Shown here: positions 30,935-41,768 of the stretch, piece by piece
Numbering within the stretch: position 1 is the stretch's first letter
How the letters are laid out: each line of letters opens with the position of its first letter
From: Discostella pseudostelligera
Lineage: Eukaryota; Bacillariophyta; Thalassiosirophyceae; Thalassiosirales; Thalassiosiraceae
Length of the DNA stretch: 41,768 nucleotides
Assembly (NCBI GenBank): GCA_036940085.1
Contig: JALLBK010000189.1
Location: 1 to 41,768 of the forward strand
Reading direction: 5' to 3'
Translations under genes and position numbers: made by a program
The notes under the pieces: model-generated
What the model saw: only the letters and a program-made list of their open reading frames with translations
The model's database searches: none
Told to the model about the DNA's origin: nothing

Positions 30935-30946
30935 CTCCCGCCAAAA
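30935..30946. promoter_or_regulatory. E2F-like CCCGCCAAAA element, importin-4 promoter
   Basis: CTCCCGCCAAAA lies about 200 bp upstream of the importin-4 start and about 80 bp upstream of the divergent gene at 30856. Confidence 0.45.
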
Positions 30947-31147
30947 GTCGGGTGGGTTTTTCGTCTGTCCATCGCTCCCCTCCCAGCCATCCATCCGATC
31001 GCGCATCCACCGCCACCGATCGAGCAATGACGATGAAGATGCACCCTTCCATCCACTCCACTCTCCACTCTCTCTAGAGAGATAGGCACACACAAATCGA
31101 TAACTGCCATTAGCACATCGTCGTCTTCTTGAATCGCAACAACAACC

Positions 31148-34100
31148 ATGGCAGCCCTATCTGCCGACGCCATCCAAATGGCAACATGCCTCGCCGCCCT
31201 CACCCAACCTGACACGAACATTATCCGTCAAGCGGAGTTGACACTCAAACCAATCCTCAAACAGCCTCAATCGGTGTTGGCTATGATGGAGGTGGTCAAG
31301 GCTGCATCTACGCAAAGCGAGGCTGTTCGACATGTGGCAGTAATTGTATTAAGAAAGCGTATTACTGGGCATATGGCCAAGTTTGATGCATCGACCAAGG
31401 CGGCTATCAAGGCCGAGCTACTTGTCATTCTTCAAACGGAGAATTCTCGACCCGTTCGGAATGGAGTGGTGGCCCTCGTGGCAACGGTATGCAAGGCCGA
31501 GGCGGAGACTGATACCGACTCTCCTCAGGCTGCGGCGAATTGGCCAGAATTATTCCAATTCATTGCGGCGGCCGCGGGCGATGGGCATCCCGAGGCACGT
31601 GAATTGGCTTTCTTGCTATTGGGGGAAATGACTGATACCGTTGGGGTGCATCTCAAGCCACAATTTGCTACCTTGGCTGGATTGTTCGGGGCAGGATTGA
31701 CCGATGGAGATATTAAGGTGCAGAATGCCGCAGTGAAAGCGTTGGGTTTGTTAATGAGCTTTCTAGCCGAGGAGGAAGAGATTGATTTCTTCGTTCCATT
31801 GGCCCAACCGGTCTTGACGGTAGCGGAGGCATGTCGTGTCCGACATGACGAGGAGGCGGTTTCTACCACTTTGGATGTACTGTATGACTTGACCTTTAGT
31901 CCCAGTCAGGCGTTGGGAGCGCTCATGTCACCGATTGTACGATTTGCATTAGTTTGTATGACCGATTCCAATCTAGAAATGGCCGTTCGAGATTCAGCCG
32001 CGTTGGTGGTGGCAACGATGGCGGAAGCTAAACCGAAACATCTTGGTAGGGACTCGGCTTTACTTGCCAGTGTTGTTGAGACTATCTTCAATCTTATTGA
32101 AAATTCCGAAGGCAGTGCGGCCGGCGCATTGTTTGAGTCGAATCCAGCATGGAAAGAGGACTTTGTCGATCAGGAGGGATACGATGACTCTGATGAGGAA
32201 CATGGAATCACCGAAACGGGCATGGCCCAGGGCACGTTGGACATGTTGGCATGTGAAATTCCAAAAAAGTATATCTTTGAGCCAATTGTTAGTCGATGCA
32301 TGGCACGTCTGGGTAGTGCCGATCCGAATCAGCGCAAGGCGGCCATTGCGTGCTTAGGGGTCATAGCGGAAGGTTGCGCTGAGCCACTGCGGGAGAATCT
32401 GGCGCAGGTCATGCCCCACGTCTTCCAGACGGCGGGAGATAGCGATGCTCGAGTTAGGGAATGTGCGTGCTTTGCATTGGGACAAATTAGTGAACATTGT
32501 CAGCCGGAGGTATTGAGCTACTCGAGTCAGATTTTGCCCATTGTCTTTGCGCTTTTGGACGATGACAACATTGCCGTGCAGGCCACGAGCTGCTACGTAC
32601 TCGAAATGTTCTGCGAACGGCTCGAACCGGATGGTGTTCGTCCCCTACTCGATCCGTTAGTGCGTAAGTTAGCGTCGATGCTCGAGGCTACGACGAAGCG
32701 TTCCGTCCAGGAAATGACGGTGGCGGCACTGGCTGCTACGGCCGTGGCCGCCGAAGAGGAGTTTGCACCCTACGTCGTGGGTGTGGCATCGCTAATGGCC
32801 AAGCTTATGGAACTCAAGGAAGAAAAGACATATTCACTCCGTGGTCGTGCTCTGGAATGTATGGGACACATTGCCATTGCCGTGGGGAAGGAACATTTCC
32901 GTCCGTACTTTGGAATGACTATGCAATGTGCCTGTGAGGGATTGACGTTGGACTCTACAGATTTGCATGAGTTTGCCTATGCTGCGTTTGCGAACCTTGC
33001 CAAGGTTATGGAGGGTGAGTTTGCACCTGTCTTGGGTGAGCTGGTACCGCACTTGGTTACGGTGATTAATCAGGATGAGGGACAATTCGAGCAGGCGGAA
33101 GAGGAGGAGGTAAGATCCTCGTGAATGTGTGTATACGTGTCCATCTTCCTTTTACCTCATGCATATGCTGTTCCATTCAGGGCGGACAATTCAACGCACT
33201 CGATGATTCTGACGACGAAGACGAGGGTGGCAACCTCGTTATGCACATTCGAACTGCTCTCCTAGAGACTAAGAAGGGAGCAATCACGGCCTTGGGAGAA
33301 ATGGCGGCTCATACCGGAGCGGCATTTGTTCCATTTATGCCCGAGGTTACGACGGTTCTCTTGAATGCCGCGGTGAATAATTGGCACCCGCTCGTCAAGG
33401 CAGAGGTGGCCGATGCTATGTCGAGTTTGATTGTGCCGTTTGTCGCTCAAGATCATAATGGTGAGATAACTTGGGAAAAAGGTGACATTGCTGGACCAAG
33501 TCCCTTGAGTGCCAATACGACGCGGGCAGTGGGAGTACTTCTCAAGGCATTAGTTGAAATGATGAAAGATGATGCTAAGGAGGTGGTTGGGAAAGCTTGC
33601 GAGAGTATTCAATCGATCATTGAGCTCTGTGGTCCTCATTCCCTTGCGTCGGTGGCGAATGACTGTTTGGAGTGCACCTACGCCATTCTTGCTAAGGAGG
33701 CACCTTGCCAACAGATTGACGATTATGGTGAGGAGTTTGGAGATGATGACGATGATCATGATTCCTTCATGATTTCAGTGTGTGACCTTGTGGGATCATT
33801 TGGACGTGTCATGGGACAGCATTTTGTGCAGTATCTTCCTAAATTTCTGCCTGCCATTTGTGCCTATGGCAAGTCATCACGCCCTCCTAGTGATCGGTCC
33901 ATGGCCATTGGATGTCTTGGTGAGCTTGCACAGGAATTGGAAAGCGGCATCGCCGAACACTGGTCAACAATCTTCTATCCTGCATGCATTGCCGGCCTTT
34001 CTGACTCAGATGACAGCGTGAAGCGCAATGCCGCATTTTGCATCGGGGTTAGCTGTGAGGGTCTTGGCCAGTCGGTAACATCTCAATACGGCGCGATATT

Positions 34101-34452
34101 GCAAGCGCTGAGTCCTCTATTCAGTTTGGACGTCACAGAGGGAGATACTACCTCGGCCATTGTTGACAATGCCAGTGCTGCTGTGGCACGGATGATCCAG
34201 ACGTCTCCTTCACATGTTCCTATGGCTCAAGTGCTTCCTGTTCTACTCAAGGCTTTGCCGTTAAAAAGTGACATGACAGAGAATGAAACGGTTTACAACT
34301 GTCTCTTTGGGCTCCTACAACAGAACCAATCCGATTTGATGGCAAACAAGGTAGAGTTGAGACGGGTCTTTACGGACGCTGCTTCGGACAGTAGCAAGGT
34401 AGACGATGAGCTGAAGGAGAAGTTGAAACTGGCCGTTCAATCTCTCAACTGA
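31148..34452 (+). CDS. Importin beta-family nuclear transport receptor, importin-4/Kap123-like
   Basis: Two exons (31148-33109 and 33181-34452, 71-bp intron) join in phase to 1077 residues, normal for this family. The whole protein is a run of HEAT repeats. The N-terminal stretch IIRQAELTLKPILKQPQSV and VRHVAVIVLRKRITGHM is importin-beta-N-like. Typical IPO4/IPO5 blocks follow: NQRKAAIACLGVIAEGCAE, VRECACFALGQISEHCQPE and VKRNAAFCIGVSCEGLGQ. An acidic loop (DDSDDEDEGG) begins exon 2. These receptors import ribosomal proteins and histones through the nuclear pore and are released by Ran-GTP. Codon use is strongly regular, as expected for a well-expressed gene. The choice between IPO4 and IPO5 subfamilies is not firm. 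Confidence 0.9.
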
Positions 34453-34890
34453 TTAAACTTGAGATCCTTTGCTGCTTGTAAGTAAATATATAAGTTGAAA
34501 GTGGTACACTGATGCAAATAATTATATCAATTCTGCATGGTGTGCATTATTATTTCTTCTCGGATAACCAAACGCTGCATTTGGATCAATTGCATCATAG
34601 GAGTAACTTTTTCCACGGGGTAGGGTATTGATATGCCACGTGTAAGGTCTCGAGTCGAGTCGTCAAGTTCTCCCGCCAATCTACTCATGCCACGTGTAAT
34701 AGTTAAGTAGTCGAGTCATCATCTCCCGCCAAATCCAACTCCATATCTTGTCCACCTCCACCAACATGAAAACAAAACAGCCATACCGTTGCGCCGGCAC
34801 CCTGCTTGCCGCCGTCTCCCTTAGATAGCCCAGCCTCCCCTATCGAAGCCCCTGACCTATTCATTATTCAAGAGGGAAGCCGATCGCATC
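34453..34890. other. Intergenic region before coatomer beta'
   Basis: This 438-bp stretch separates two genes on the same strand. It contains the 3' flank of importin-4, the second composite motif block (34634-34733) and the 5' UTR of coatomer beta'. No coding region is supported. Confidence 0.5.
34634..34733. promoter_or_regulatory. Composite E2F-like/G-box motif block (copy 2, inverted)
   Basis: Reading the plus strand: TGCCACGTGT (34634-34643), CTCCCGCCAA (34670-34679), TGCCACGTGT (34688-34697), AATAGTTAAGTAGTCGAGTC (from 34698) and TCTCCCGCCAAA (34722-34733). On the reverse complement these are TTTGGCGGGAGA, GACTCGACTACTTAACTATT, ACACGTGGCA, TTGGCGGGAG and ACACGTGGCA. This is the same set and nearly the same order as at 9077-9202. 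The 19-bp core of copy 1 recurs here with only a 3-bp insertion. Confidence 0.65.
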
Positions 34891-37800
34891 ATGGTAAGCA
34901 TCACTGTGGTGATCTTTTGCGTCGGTCGCCTTGCTCAAATGGTCCCGCCGCGGCGTCATTGTCTGCTCATGGCGTTGGGGATCGGCGGATGGCTTATCTC
35001 TACTGACAGCCCAAAATATTCATGTTCTCAATTCTAATCTTCTATCTGCCCCCCCCTCTTTCTCCTCTCTCAACCAGCCGATCCGACTCGATATTAAAAA
35101 GAAGCTCTCAGTGAGCTCCGAGCGCGTCAAATCCGTGGACATTCACCCCACCGAATCCTGGGCACTAGCCGCACTCTACTCTGGCAATGTGACCATTTGG
35201 GATTATGAATCTGGCTCCAATGTCAAGACATTCGAGGTCTCCGAACTTCCCGTCCGATGTGCCAAATTTATTACACGCAAGCAATGGTTCGTCTCGGCAT
35301 CTGATGATATGCGCCTCCGTATCTACAATTACAATACCATGGAGAAAATTAAAGAATTTGAGGCCCATTCCGATTATATTCGCTATGTCGAGGTTCACCC
35401 CACCCTACCATACTTTCTAACGAGCAGTGATGATATGACGATCAAGTGTTGGGATTGGGATCATGGATTTGACTGCATTCAGTACTTTGAGGGACACTCT
35501 CACTATGTTATGATGGTCAAGTTCAACCCCAAGGACACCAATACCTTTGCATCGGCATCGTTGGATCGCAGTATTAAGGTTTGGGGACTGGGTAGTCCTC
35601 AGCCACATTATACCCTCGAGGGGCATGAACGTGGTGTGAACTGCATTGACTACTACCCCTCGGGAGATAAGCCGTACATTCTATCTGGTGCCGACGATCG
35701 TACCGTAAAGATTTGGGACTATCAAACGAAGTCGATTGTGCACTCACTTGATGGACATAGTCATAACATCTGCGCTGTTCTATTCCACCCCAAGCTTCCC
35801 CTAATTTGTTCGGCGTCCGAGGATGGTACGGTTCGATTGTGGCAGAGTACTACCTACCGTGCCGAAACCACTCTCAATTATGGTATGGAACGTGCGTGGG
35901 CTTTGGCTGCGACACGTGAGACCACGAAACTTGCCATTGGTTTCGATGAAGGATGTGTCGTTGTGGAATTAGGATCCGATGATGCGGTAGTTTCCATGGA
36001 TGGGACCGGAAAGGTCGTTTGGGCCAAGAATAATGAAATCCAAACTACCACCATTCGCGGTTTGGCGGGGGCAGGTGAAGATGACAATGCCTTACCCGAT
36101 GGAGAACGCCTTCCCGTGGTGCCACGCGACTTGGGAGCATGTGAATTGTTCCCCCAATCTATCAAGCACAATTGTAATGGACGGTTCATTGCCGTTTGTG
36201 GTGATGGCGAATTCATCATTTACACCGCCCAGGCATTGAGAAACAAGGCATTCGGCCAAGCGATTGACTTTGTTTGGTCTGCCACCGGCACTGGAGATTA
36301 TGCCATTCGCGAATCGGCGAATCGGATTAAATTCTTTAAGAATTTCAAGGAAAGTCGTGCCATCAAGCCCGCCACGGCAAGCGCCGATGGTTTGTTCGGA
36401 GGGCATTTGCTCGGTGTGAAGGGGGGAGATTCGGCTGTCCTATTCTACGATTGGGACTCGGGGGAATTCGTGAGGAAGATTGATGTCGCCCCCAAGGAGG
36501 TTTATTGGTCCGAATCTGGTAACCTTGTCTTGATTGCGTGCGAGGAGTCAGCTTACGTCTTGAGTTACAATGCTGCCGTGGTTTCGTCGGCCATTGCCAT
36601 GGGACAAGTGTCCCCCGAGGATGGAGTGGATGGGTCGTTTGATTTGCTGTACGAGATCAATGACACCATCACCTCTGGTGAATGGGTCGGTGATTGTTTC
36701 ATCTACTGTAACAATGCTGGGCGGCTCAACTATAGCGTGGGGGGGAAGATTCAGACGCTGGTTCATCTTGATACCAAATCAAGCGGCGCAACTATGCACA
36801 GCGTGCTCGGATATTTGGCCAAGGAAGATCGTGTGTACCTCGTGGACAAGAGCTTGAACATTATTTCCTACAGGGTCATGCTGGCAGTTCTACAGTATCA
36901 GACTGCAGTGATGCGAGGTGATTTCGACGCTGCCAATGCACTCTTACCTTCCATTCCCGAAAGTGAATATACCATCATTGCAAGGTTTTTGGAAGCGCAG
37001 GGTTTCAAGGAGGAGGCATTAGATGTGACCACGGATGATGATCATAAGTTTGACCTATCTTTGGAGCTTGGAAAGATTGATGTTGCACATGAGCTCATGA
37101 AGCACACACCTCCTGATGAGAAGAACTCCATTGATACCATGGCGAAGTGGAAGAAGTTGAGTGACGCTGCTCTCAAAATCAGTGACTTTGAGCTTACTGA
37201 AGCCTGTAGTTTAGCGAGTGACGATTTCCCGGGATTGTTGCTTTTGTATTCAGCGGTTGGTAACTTTGAGGGTATGGAGCAGCTTGCCAAAATGGCACAG
37301 GTAAAGGGGAAAACCAACATTGCATTTGTTTCATACCTTCTCACGGGAAATGTGGAAGAGTGCGCGAACCTTCTCGTCAGTACCAACCGTCTACCTGAAG
37401 CAGCTTTCTTCGCAAGGACGTATCTGCCATCTCGTGTGGACGAGATTGTGTCCCTGTGGAAGGCCGACTTGTCGAAAGTAAGTGAAACAGCTGCCAACGC
37501 TCTGGCAGACCCAGCGTCACACCCAGAGCTCTTCCCTGACCGCGACGTGGCTCTTCAGGTGGAAAAAATGTTTTTGATGCAACGAGAGGCTTCGAAAGCA
37601 ACGGGAATTTCTTCAAGTGATTATCCTACAGCCAAAGATGATCTCGATCTTGATTTGATTGCTATGGTGAAATCTCAGGGAGGAGGTGGTGGAGCTAGTA
37701 CAGCAACGCCTCCACCACCTCCGCCAGCACCACAGCGGGCTCCATTGGATGACTCGGTTAATTCAGATGCTGGGGAGGCCGCAGCGAAAGCCGAGGCAGC

Positions 37801-38065
37801 TTCACGAGCTCAAGCTGCGGAAGCTGAGGCAGCTTCACGAGCTCGAGCAGCGGAAGCCGAGGCAGCAGCGCGAGCTCGAGCGGCGGAAGCCGAGGCAGCA
37901 TCACGAGCTCGAGCAGCGGAAGTAGCCCGCCTTGCTCAAGAAGCTGAACGTCAACGACATGCAGCCGCAGAGGCTGCTCGGATTGCGGCAGAAGAAGAAG
38001 CCGCCGAAGCTGCTGCTGCGAAGGCGGCAGAAGACGATGTTGATGATTTTGGAGAAGATTGGTGA
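34891..38065 (+). CDS. COPB2: Coatomer subunit beta' (COPB2/Sec27)
   Basis: Exon 1 is only the ATG (34891-34893), followed directly by GTAAGC. A 184-bp intron ends in a long pyrimidine tract and CAACCAG at 35077, and exon 2 (35078-38065) starts PIRLDIKKKL. The joined start MPIRLDIKKKL matches the animal protein's MPLRLDIKRKL. N-terminal WD repeats form a beta-propeller (VKSVDIHPTESWALAALYSG, FEAHSDYIRYVEVHPT, LEGHERGVNCIDYYPSGDKP, LDGHSHNICAVLFHP). A second propeller and the alpha-solenoid follow. It is a COPI coat subunit for Golgi-to-ER retrieval, binding dilysine motifs. The 996 residues exceed the animal protein (about 905) because of an Ala/Glu/Arg repeat tail that ends DDVDDFGEDW. Confidence 0.95.
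37790..37921 (+). repeat. 33-bp tandem repeat in the coatomer beta' tail (4 units)
   Basis: Four consecutive 33-bp units (37790, 37823, 37856, 37889) encode the 11-residue repeat AEAASRARAAE and variants. Their Ala/Arg/Glu composition predicts a long single helix or coiled coil. The repeat continues in degenerate form to the acidic C-terminus. Confidence 0.85.
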
Positions 38066-38203
38066 TGAGTATGAAGTCGAGAGTTTGCTGAGCATCTAGA
38101 TAGAGGTTGCATTAGGCGAATAGGATATGCAGACCAAATCAACCTTTAGCCATTACTACTTTTGTATTGTAACTGTTCTGTACAGTTCATGATGCTGCTC
38201 ATG

Positions 38204-39619
38204 TCATTGGCAAGTCCAACGATCACTTCCATTCAGTTGACTTGGCTGGCAGGCTAATCCTGGAACACAACACTCGCGATTATTCGTGCAGTCGGAGCCC
38301 AACAAGCACCCACCGCTAGCGGGTGGAACGAAAGGTAATGCGCATGTGCCGTCAATACAAGAGTACCCCGATTCGCAAATATCTCCGTATTGGCAGACAG
38401 CACCAGGGCCTTTGCGACCTACATCGCACCTACCATTGACACAGAGATATCCGGTCGTACAAACATCTCCGAATTGGCAGACACTACCGGGAGGAACGAG
38501 AGGTAATGTGCACGTGCCGTCAATACAAGAGTACCCCGATTCGCAAACATCTCCGTATTGGCAGACAGCGCCAGGGCCTTTGCGAACTACATCGCACCTA
38601 CCATTGACACAGAGATATCCGGTTGTGCAAATATCTCCGAATCGGCAGACACCACCGGGAGGAACGAAAGGGGCAACACATCTGTTCCTGATGCATTTCG
38701 TTCCACTCTCACAGGCATCTCCCACATGACACACTCCACCATTCCCAATGCTGCGTGAACGACTAGATTCGCATCTTCCATTATCGGAGCAGAAGTATCC
38801 GCTCTCACAAACATCATCAAAACGGCAGACTCCACCAGCAGGAATGTAAGGGACAATGCATCTGTTTTGAATGCATTTTGTCCCGATATCGCAGACATCA
38901 CCTGAGCGACAGACTCCGCCAGTCCTAATCCTGTGGGACTTTGCTCTGCACCTTCTATTTGAGCAAACATACCCGCTCTGGCAAACATTGAGTGCACGGC
39001 AAGATCCGTTGCTGCAAACCTTGGCTGACCTACAAGCCCCACCTGCAGGAATGACATCGGTGCATTCACCCTGATAGCATGTCGTTCCGCTTGGACAATC
39101 TAGCTGTCGTTTGCAAATTCCACCGCGGCGGCTATGGGATCCAGTGGGAACCCCTTTTGATCCACTTCCGTACTCACAGTCAGGGCGAGTAGTTGGGCAC
39201 CCCGTACTTGAACTTGATCGAAAACAGCACTGTGGTAAACCACTCCTTAGATTTGCGTGGAATCAATACCATTGTGAGAATAAGGAAAAGTGATGTGTGC
39301 GACAGTAGGGGCCTAGTGAAGAGAACGAGGCTCATAATAGCAATTTCATAACCACATTCTGCACTCACTTGTAGCAACTGAAATCGTCCGCAACGCGACA
39401 ATAGTTAGGAAGTTCGACCACCAAGTCTTTGAAGTCAAAGGGCTTGTCAGCATCAGCACGACCATCGTCGGCAACATGCAACTGCAACTGTGCGAGCAAG
39501 AGTGGGTGGGCCGCCTCCTTCCAACTCAGCGCAGAATCGGGAAACTCATCTGAAGAAGGAGATGCAAATGATGGTGCTACGAAGAAGCAGATCGCGATGG
39601 TTGTCAGTAGGGTACGCAT
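38204..39619 (-). CDS. Secreted cysteine-rich repeat protein with C-terminal knottin-like module
   Basis: Two exons (39619-39369 and 39245-38204, 123-bp intron) give 430 residues. The ATG at 39619 gives a classic signal peptide (MRTLLTTIAICFFVAPSFA, then SPSS); an ATG at 39649 is an in-frame alternative. After a short linker, the protein is a series of seven to eight repeats of about 28 residues with consensus G-x-V-C-x2-GD-x-C-x2-GY-x-C-x2-GRC, four Cys per repeat. An example is GGVCRFGDICTTGYLCVNGR. The last module (GCLLGSDCTNNRECCVPGLA, then CQ at the terminus) has a C-C-CC-C-C spacing like an inhibitor cystine knot. An extracellular or cell-wall role is likely; I know no named family. The C-terminal module is shared with the next gene upstream. 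Confidence 0.75.
38346..38681. repeat. 168-bp tandem duplication within the Cys-rich gene
   Basis: Bases 38346-38513 and 38514-38681 are near-identical direct copies with only a few substitutions. Each encodes two adjacent Cys repeats (56 residues). The near-identity points to a recent duplication or gene conversion. Confidence 0.85.
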
Positions 39620-40475
39620 TGTTAGTTGTCGAGCGCGATGGTGGTCCATGTCTTATGTCCTTTGTTGTTGGGGCGAAGACGAAGTGTTGACCCTTTGCAT
39701 GCATGCCATGCATCATCGTATTACTCAACAGCACTCAACAACCGACGACCCTCTGTGCGTGGTTCTTTTTGTCCGTCGCCTTTCTTTATGTCCAAAGTAA
39801 GAGGTACCGAACTTTATTGGATCGGATTTCAAAACAATAATACTTTATGGAATGTTAATGAACAAGATTATATTTTGAAAGAAACCAACGAAAGTATTGT
39901 ATTAACGTACTACTAATCTTTGTGTCGGCAGTCGGCATACAAATGCAAGACCGACGCGACGGCGAAGGTGGGGCCCATGAGTCATCATACACCATGCATG
40001 CCTCTCTCTGCACTCGTTCCACACCATCTCTTGCTATTACTCCTATCATTGATGGACAGATCCACCGCATTCCCAGCATCGCCTACTTACCTAAGTACCT
40101 TGAGAGATTTCCTGCGACGTGAGCACTTGTGATGTGAGTACGAGCCTAACTCGCCATCGGCACCTTGCTTCATAGCCAGTCAATCGATCGATGGATGACC
40201 GGAGCGCAACCACAAACATTGACGTTAACGTCAACAGCCAATGAACACATCGATCTTCGAAACAAACCCACTCGTGTCTAAACCCACTCATGCCTCTGCT
40301 CGGAAACTTCGCTTCATCGTTATCAGCAGTTGGAGTTGGATATGACGCAATGACGCAGCACTCTAACATTCAATATCATCGGAGCATTCGAACAGGCACC
40401 GGTTCAAATAAAACTTATCCATTTCTACATAATATACCATATGCATGCGCATTATGATCAAGGTCGCTACAAAAC
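39620..40475. other. Intergenic region between the two secreted-protein genes
   Basis: About 856 bp without a supported gene. Small open frames on both strands show no domain and no consistent composition. The region should include the promoter of the Cys-rich gene and the 3' flank of the PAN-domain gene. Confidence 0.45.
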
Positions 40476-41589
40476 CTATTGGCAAGTCCAACGATCACTT
40501 CCGTTCAATGGACTTGGGAGGCAGAGTAATCCAGGCATGCAACCACTACGATTATTCGTGCAATCGAAGCCTAAAAGATAATTGCCTCTGGAACCGTAAC
40601 TGTAAATATCGCAGTTGAAACATGGCGTATGGTGTGGACGATGGTATGATTGATGGTATGGATGAGAAGCATCTCGGCCGTCGTTGTCGTCGTCGATGAA
40701 ATTGTTATCGATATAATTGTTGTGGATGTTGAAGATATCGTGACTCTTGTCATTCCTGCTGCCAGAAATGTCCTTCTTCCTGGTATCCTTCTTTTCACGC
40801 TCACTACTACGCTTATTCTTCTTCCTCTTGGGGCCGCTATTGTAGTCGCGGCTGTTGTCGTCGTGATGATACTTGATGTAACAATCTGCTCCGGGGCATG
40901 CATCGGCCTCTACCGAATGCTCGTCGATTGGACTTCCACACCAGACTGCACACCTCCTGCCACGCGCCTTGTATTCCCAACCAAAACAATTCGCAGAGTA
41001 ACGACAGATTGTCTCACATGATTCTCGATCGATGCCGTTGATCACGAAAAAATCGTCGCCCTCTCTGTCGGTCATGCCCATGTGCTTCTTGCACGCCTTG
41101 TCGGAATGCTTCTTGAATTCGAAGTCAGATCGGTGAAAGTTATCATTGGAGCCGAATAGATTCTTTGAATGTCGTAGATTGCGAGAGAAAGTGTCAGATG
41201 ATGGATCAGATGAACTTTCGGACTGTTGATGGGGTATGGAATGGGTGACGAAGCGAGCAACTAGATGAGATCGATCACATAAAGATAAAACATGCAACTG
41301 TGAACTGGTTTCTTACAAGAGGGTATGCTTCATCGGGATGATGTGCCTTCGACACAGTGGGTAATGATCGGCGGTCGCCCTTCCGGAGCATCTGTGGAGG
41401 ATCATTGCCGCCACCGGGAGTACGAGTTGCGTTTCTGAGCAGGGTAGTATCGTTGGACACAGGTCGTTCGGTATGATGATCAGTGGTCGCCTCCGATGCA
41501 GTTGGAAAGTAATTGCCCGATACTGGGATGGCGGAAGCCAATACAGAGAGGTAGGCGATGGCGATGATGGTTTGGATTTTTATCGTCAT
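40476..41589 (-). CDS. Secreted PAN/Apple-like protein with shared C-terminal module
   Basis: Two exons (41589-41317 and 41222-40476, 94-bp intron) give 339 residues. The ATG at 41589 gives a signal peptide (MTIKIQTIIAIAYLSVLASA). Residues about 125-200 resemble a PAN/Apple fold, a carbohydrate- or protein-binding module: GIDRESCETICRYSANCFGW, EYKARGRRCAVWCG and ACPGADCYIKY. A Lys/Arg-rich segment (GPKRKKNKRSSEREKKDTRK) and an Asp/Asn/His-rich segment follow. The final 35 residues (LLGFDCTNNRSGCMPGLLCL onward) match the end of the downstream Cys-rich protein, but two of the knot cysteines are replaced. Extracellular matrix or frustule-associated function is possible but unproven. GCGCGCCAAAT lies at 41737-41747 upstream. 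Confidence 0.72.
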
Positions 41590-41768
41590 GGTTTCGAAAA
41601 TAATGAGCTTGGCTCTCGAGAGGAAGAAGATGAAGCGAACCTCTCGTCTCTCGTGCGATCCGTTTCTGTTGCGTGGGCGGCTGGGCTGAGTGGCGAGAGA
41701 ATGTATCCAGATCTTTCCGAAGTTTGTATCCAGTGAGCGCGCCAAATCATCTCTTTATTCCAAAAAAT
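41590..41768. promoter_or_regulatory. Upstream region of the PAN-domain gene
   Basis: The last 179 bp lie upstream of the PAN-domain gene. They contain GCGCGCCAAAT (41737-41747), a variant of the E2F-like element seen in other promoters here. The frame stays open upstream of 41589, but the added residues lack a targeting role. Confidence 0.35.

Noticed and set aside
1..41768. tRNA genes, rRNA genes or CRISPR arrays
   Set aside because: Reading both strands for tRNA T-loop-like GGTTCRA sequences gave only isolated matches in coding regions or without a cloverleaf. No regularly spaced direct repeats with spacers were seen. A tRNAscan run would be decisive.

Overview
The window looks like nuclear DNA of a diatom, most likely a centric (Thalassiosira-like) species. 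Spliceosomal GT-AG introns are short, mostly 69-94 bp with a few of 120-185 bp. Three proteins carry an N-terminal signal peptide followed by an ASAFAP-like cleavage motif with a conserved Phe, which is the targeting signal for plastids of red-algal secondary origin. Two of these are nuclear copies of red-plastid 'ycf' genes. The remaining genes are ordinary eukaryotic ones. I found no tRNA, rRNA, CRISPR array or clear transposon. Species and gene assignments rest on reading the sequence alone.

Layout, left to right: 40S ribosomal protein eS21 (-); a large plastid-targeted protein built of two 2OG-Fe(II)-oxygenase/TPR units (-); class I fumarase (+); a DDI1-like aspartic protease with UIM and zinc finger (-); an ADP/ATP-carrier-like protein (-); a CRAL-TRIO protein (+); an LYR-SAM protein (-); Ycf34 (+); NEIL3-like DNA glycosylase (-); a Ycf29/TctD-like response regulator (+); a bromodomain protein (-) whose reading frame is broken by an assembly artefact; a TPT-family transporter (+) with a damaged 3' end; a Nudix hydrolase (-); TRMT11-like tRNA methyltransferase (+); a BASS-family transporter (-); a GDSL/SGNH-like membrane protein (+); a probable acylated protein beginning MGQFCSICG (-); importin-4/Kap123 (+); coatomer beta' (+); and two secreted proteins (-,-) that share a C-terminal cysteine module.

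Organisation: genes alternate strand almost perfectly. Convergent pairs have only 26-163 bp between stop codons, and divergent pairs share promoters of about 200-560 bp. Seven of the eight divergent promoters contain an E2F-like TTGGCGGGA or TTGGCGCCAA element, and one holds a tandem array of it. Two other intergenic regions carry a related composite block mixing this element with G-box (ACACGTGGCA) and TGACTCGACT sequences.

The strongest leads are the tandem 2OG-oxygenase/TPR protein with one dead and one intact iron site, the UIM-zinc finger-retropepsin architecture, the ycf34 and ycf29-like genes lying 1.8 kb apart, the start-codon-only first exon of coatomer beta', and the 72-bp duplication around a single N at 19599, whose removal restores the bromodomain gene.
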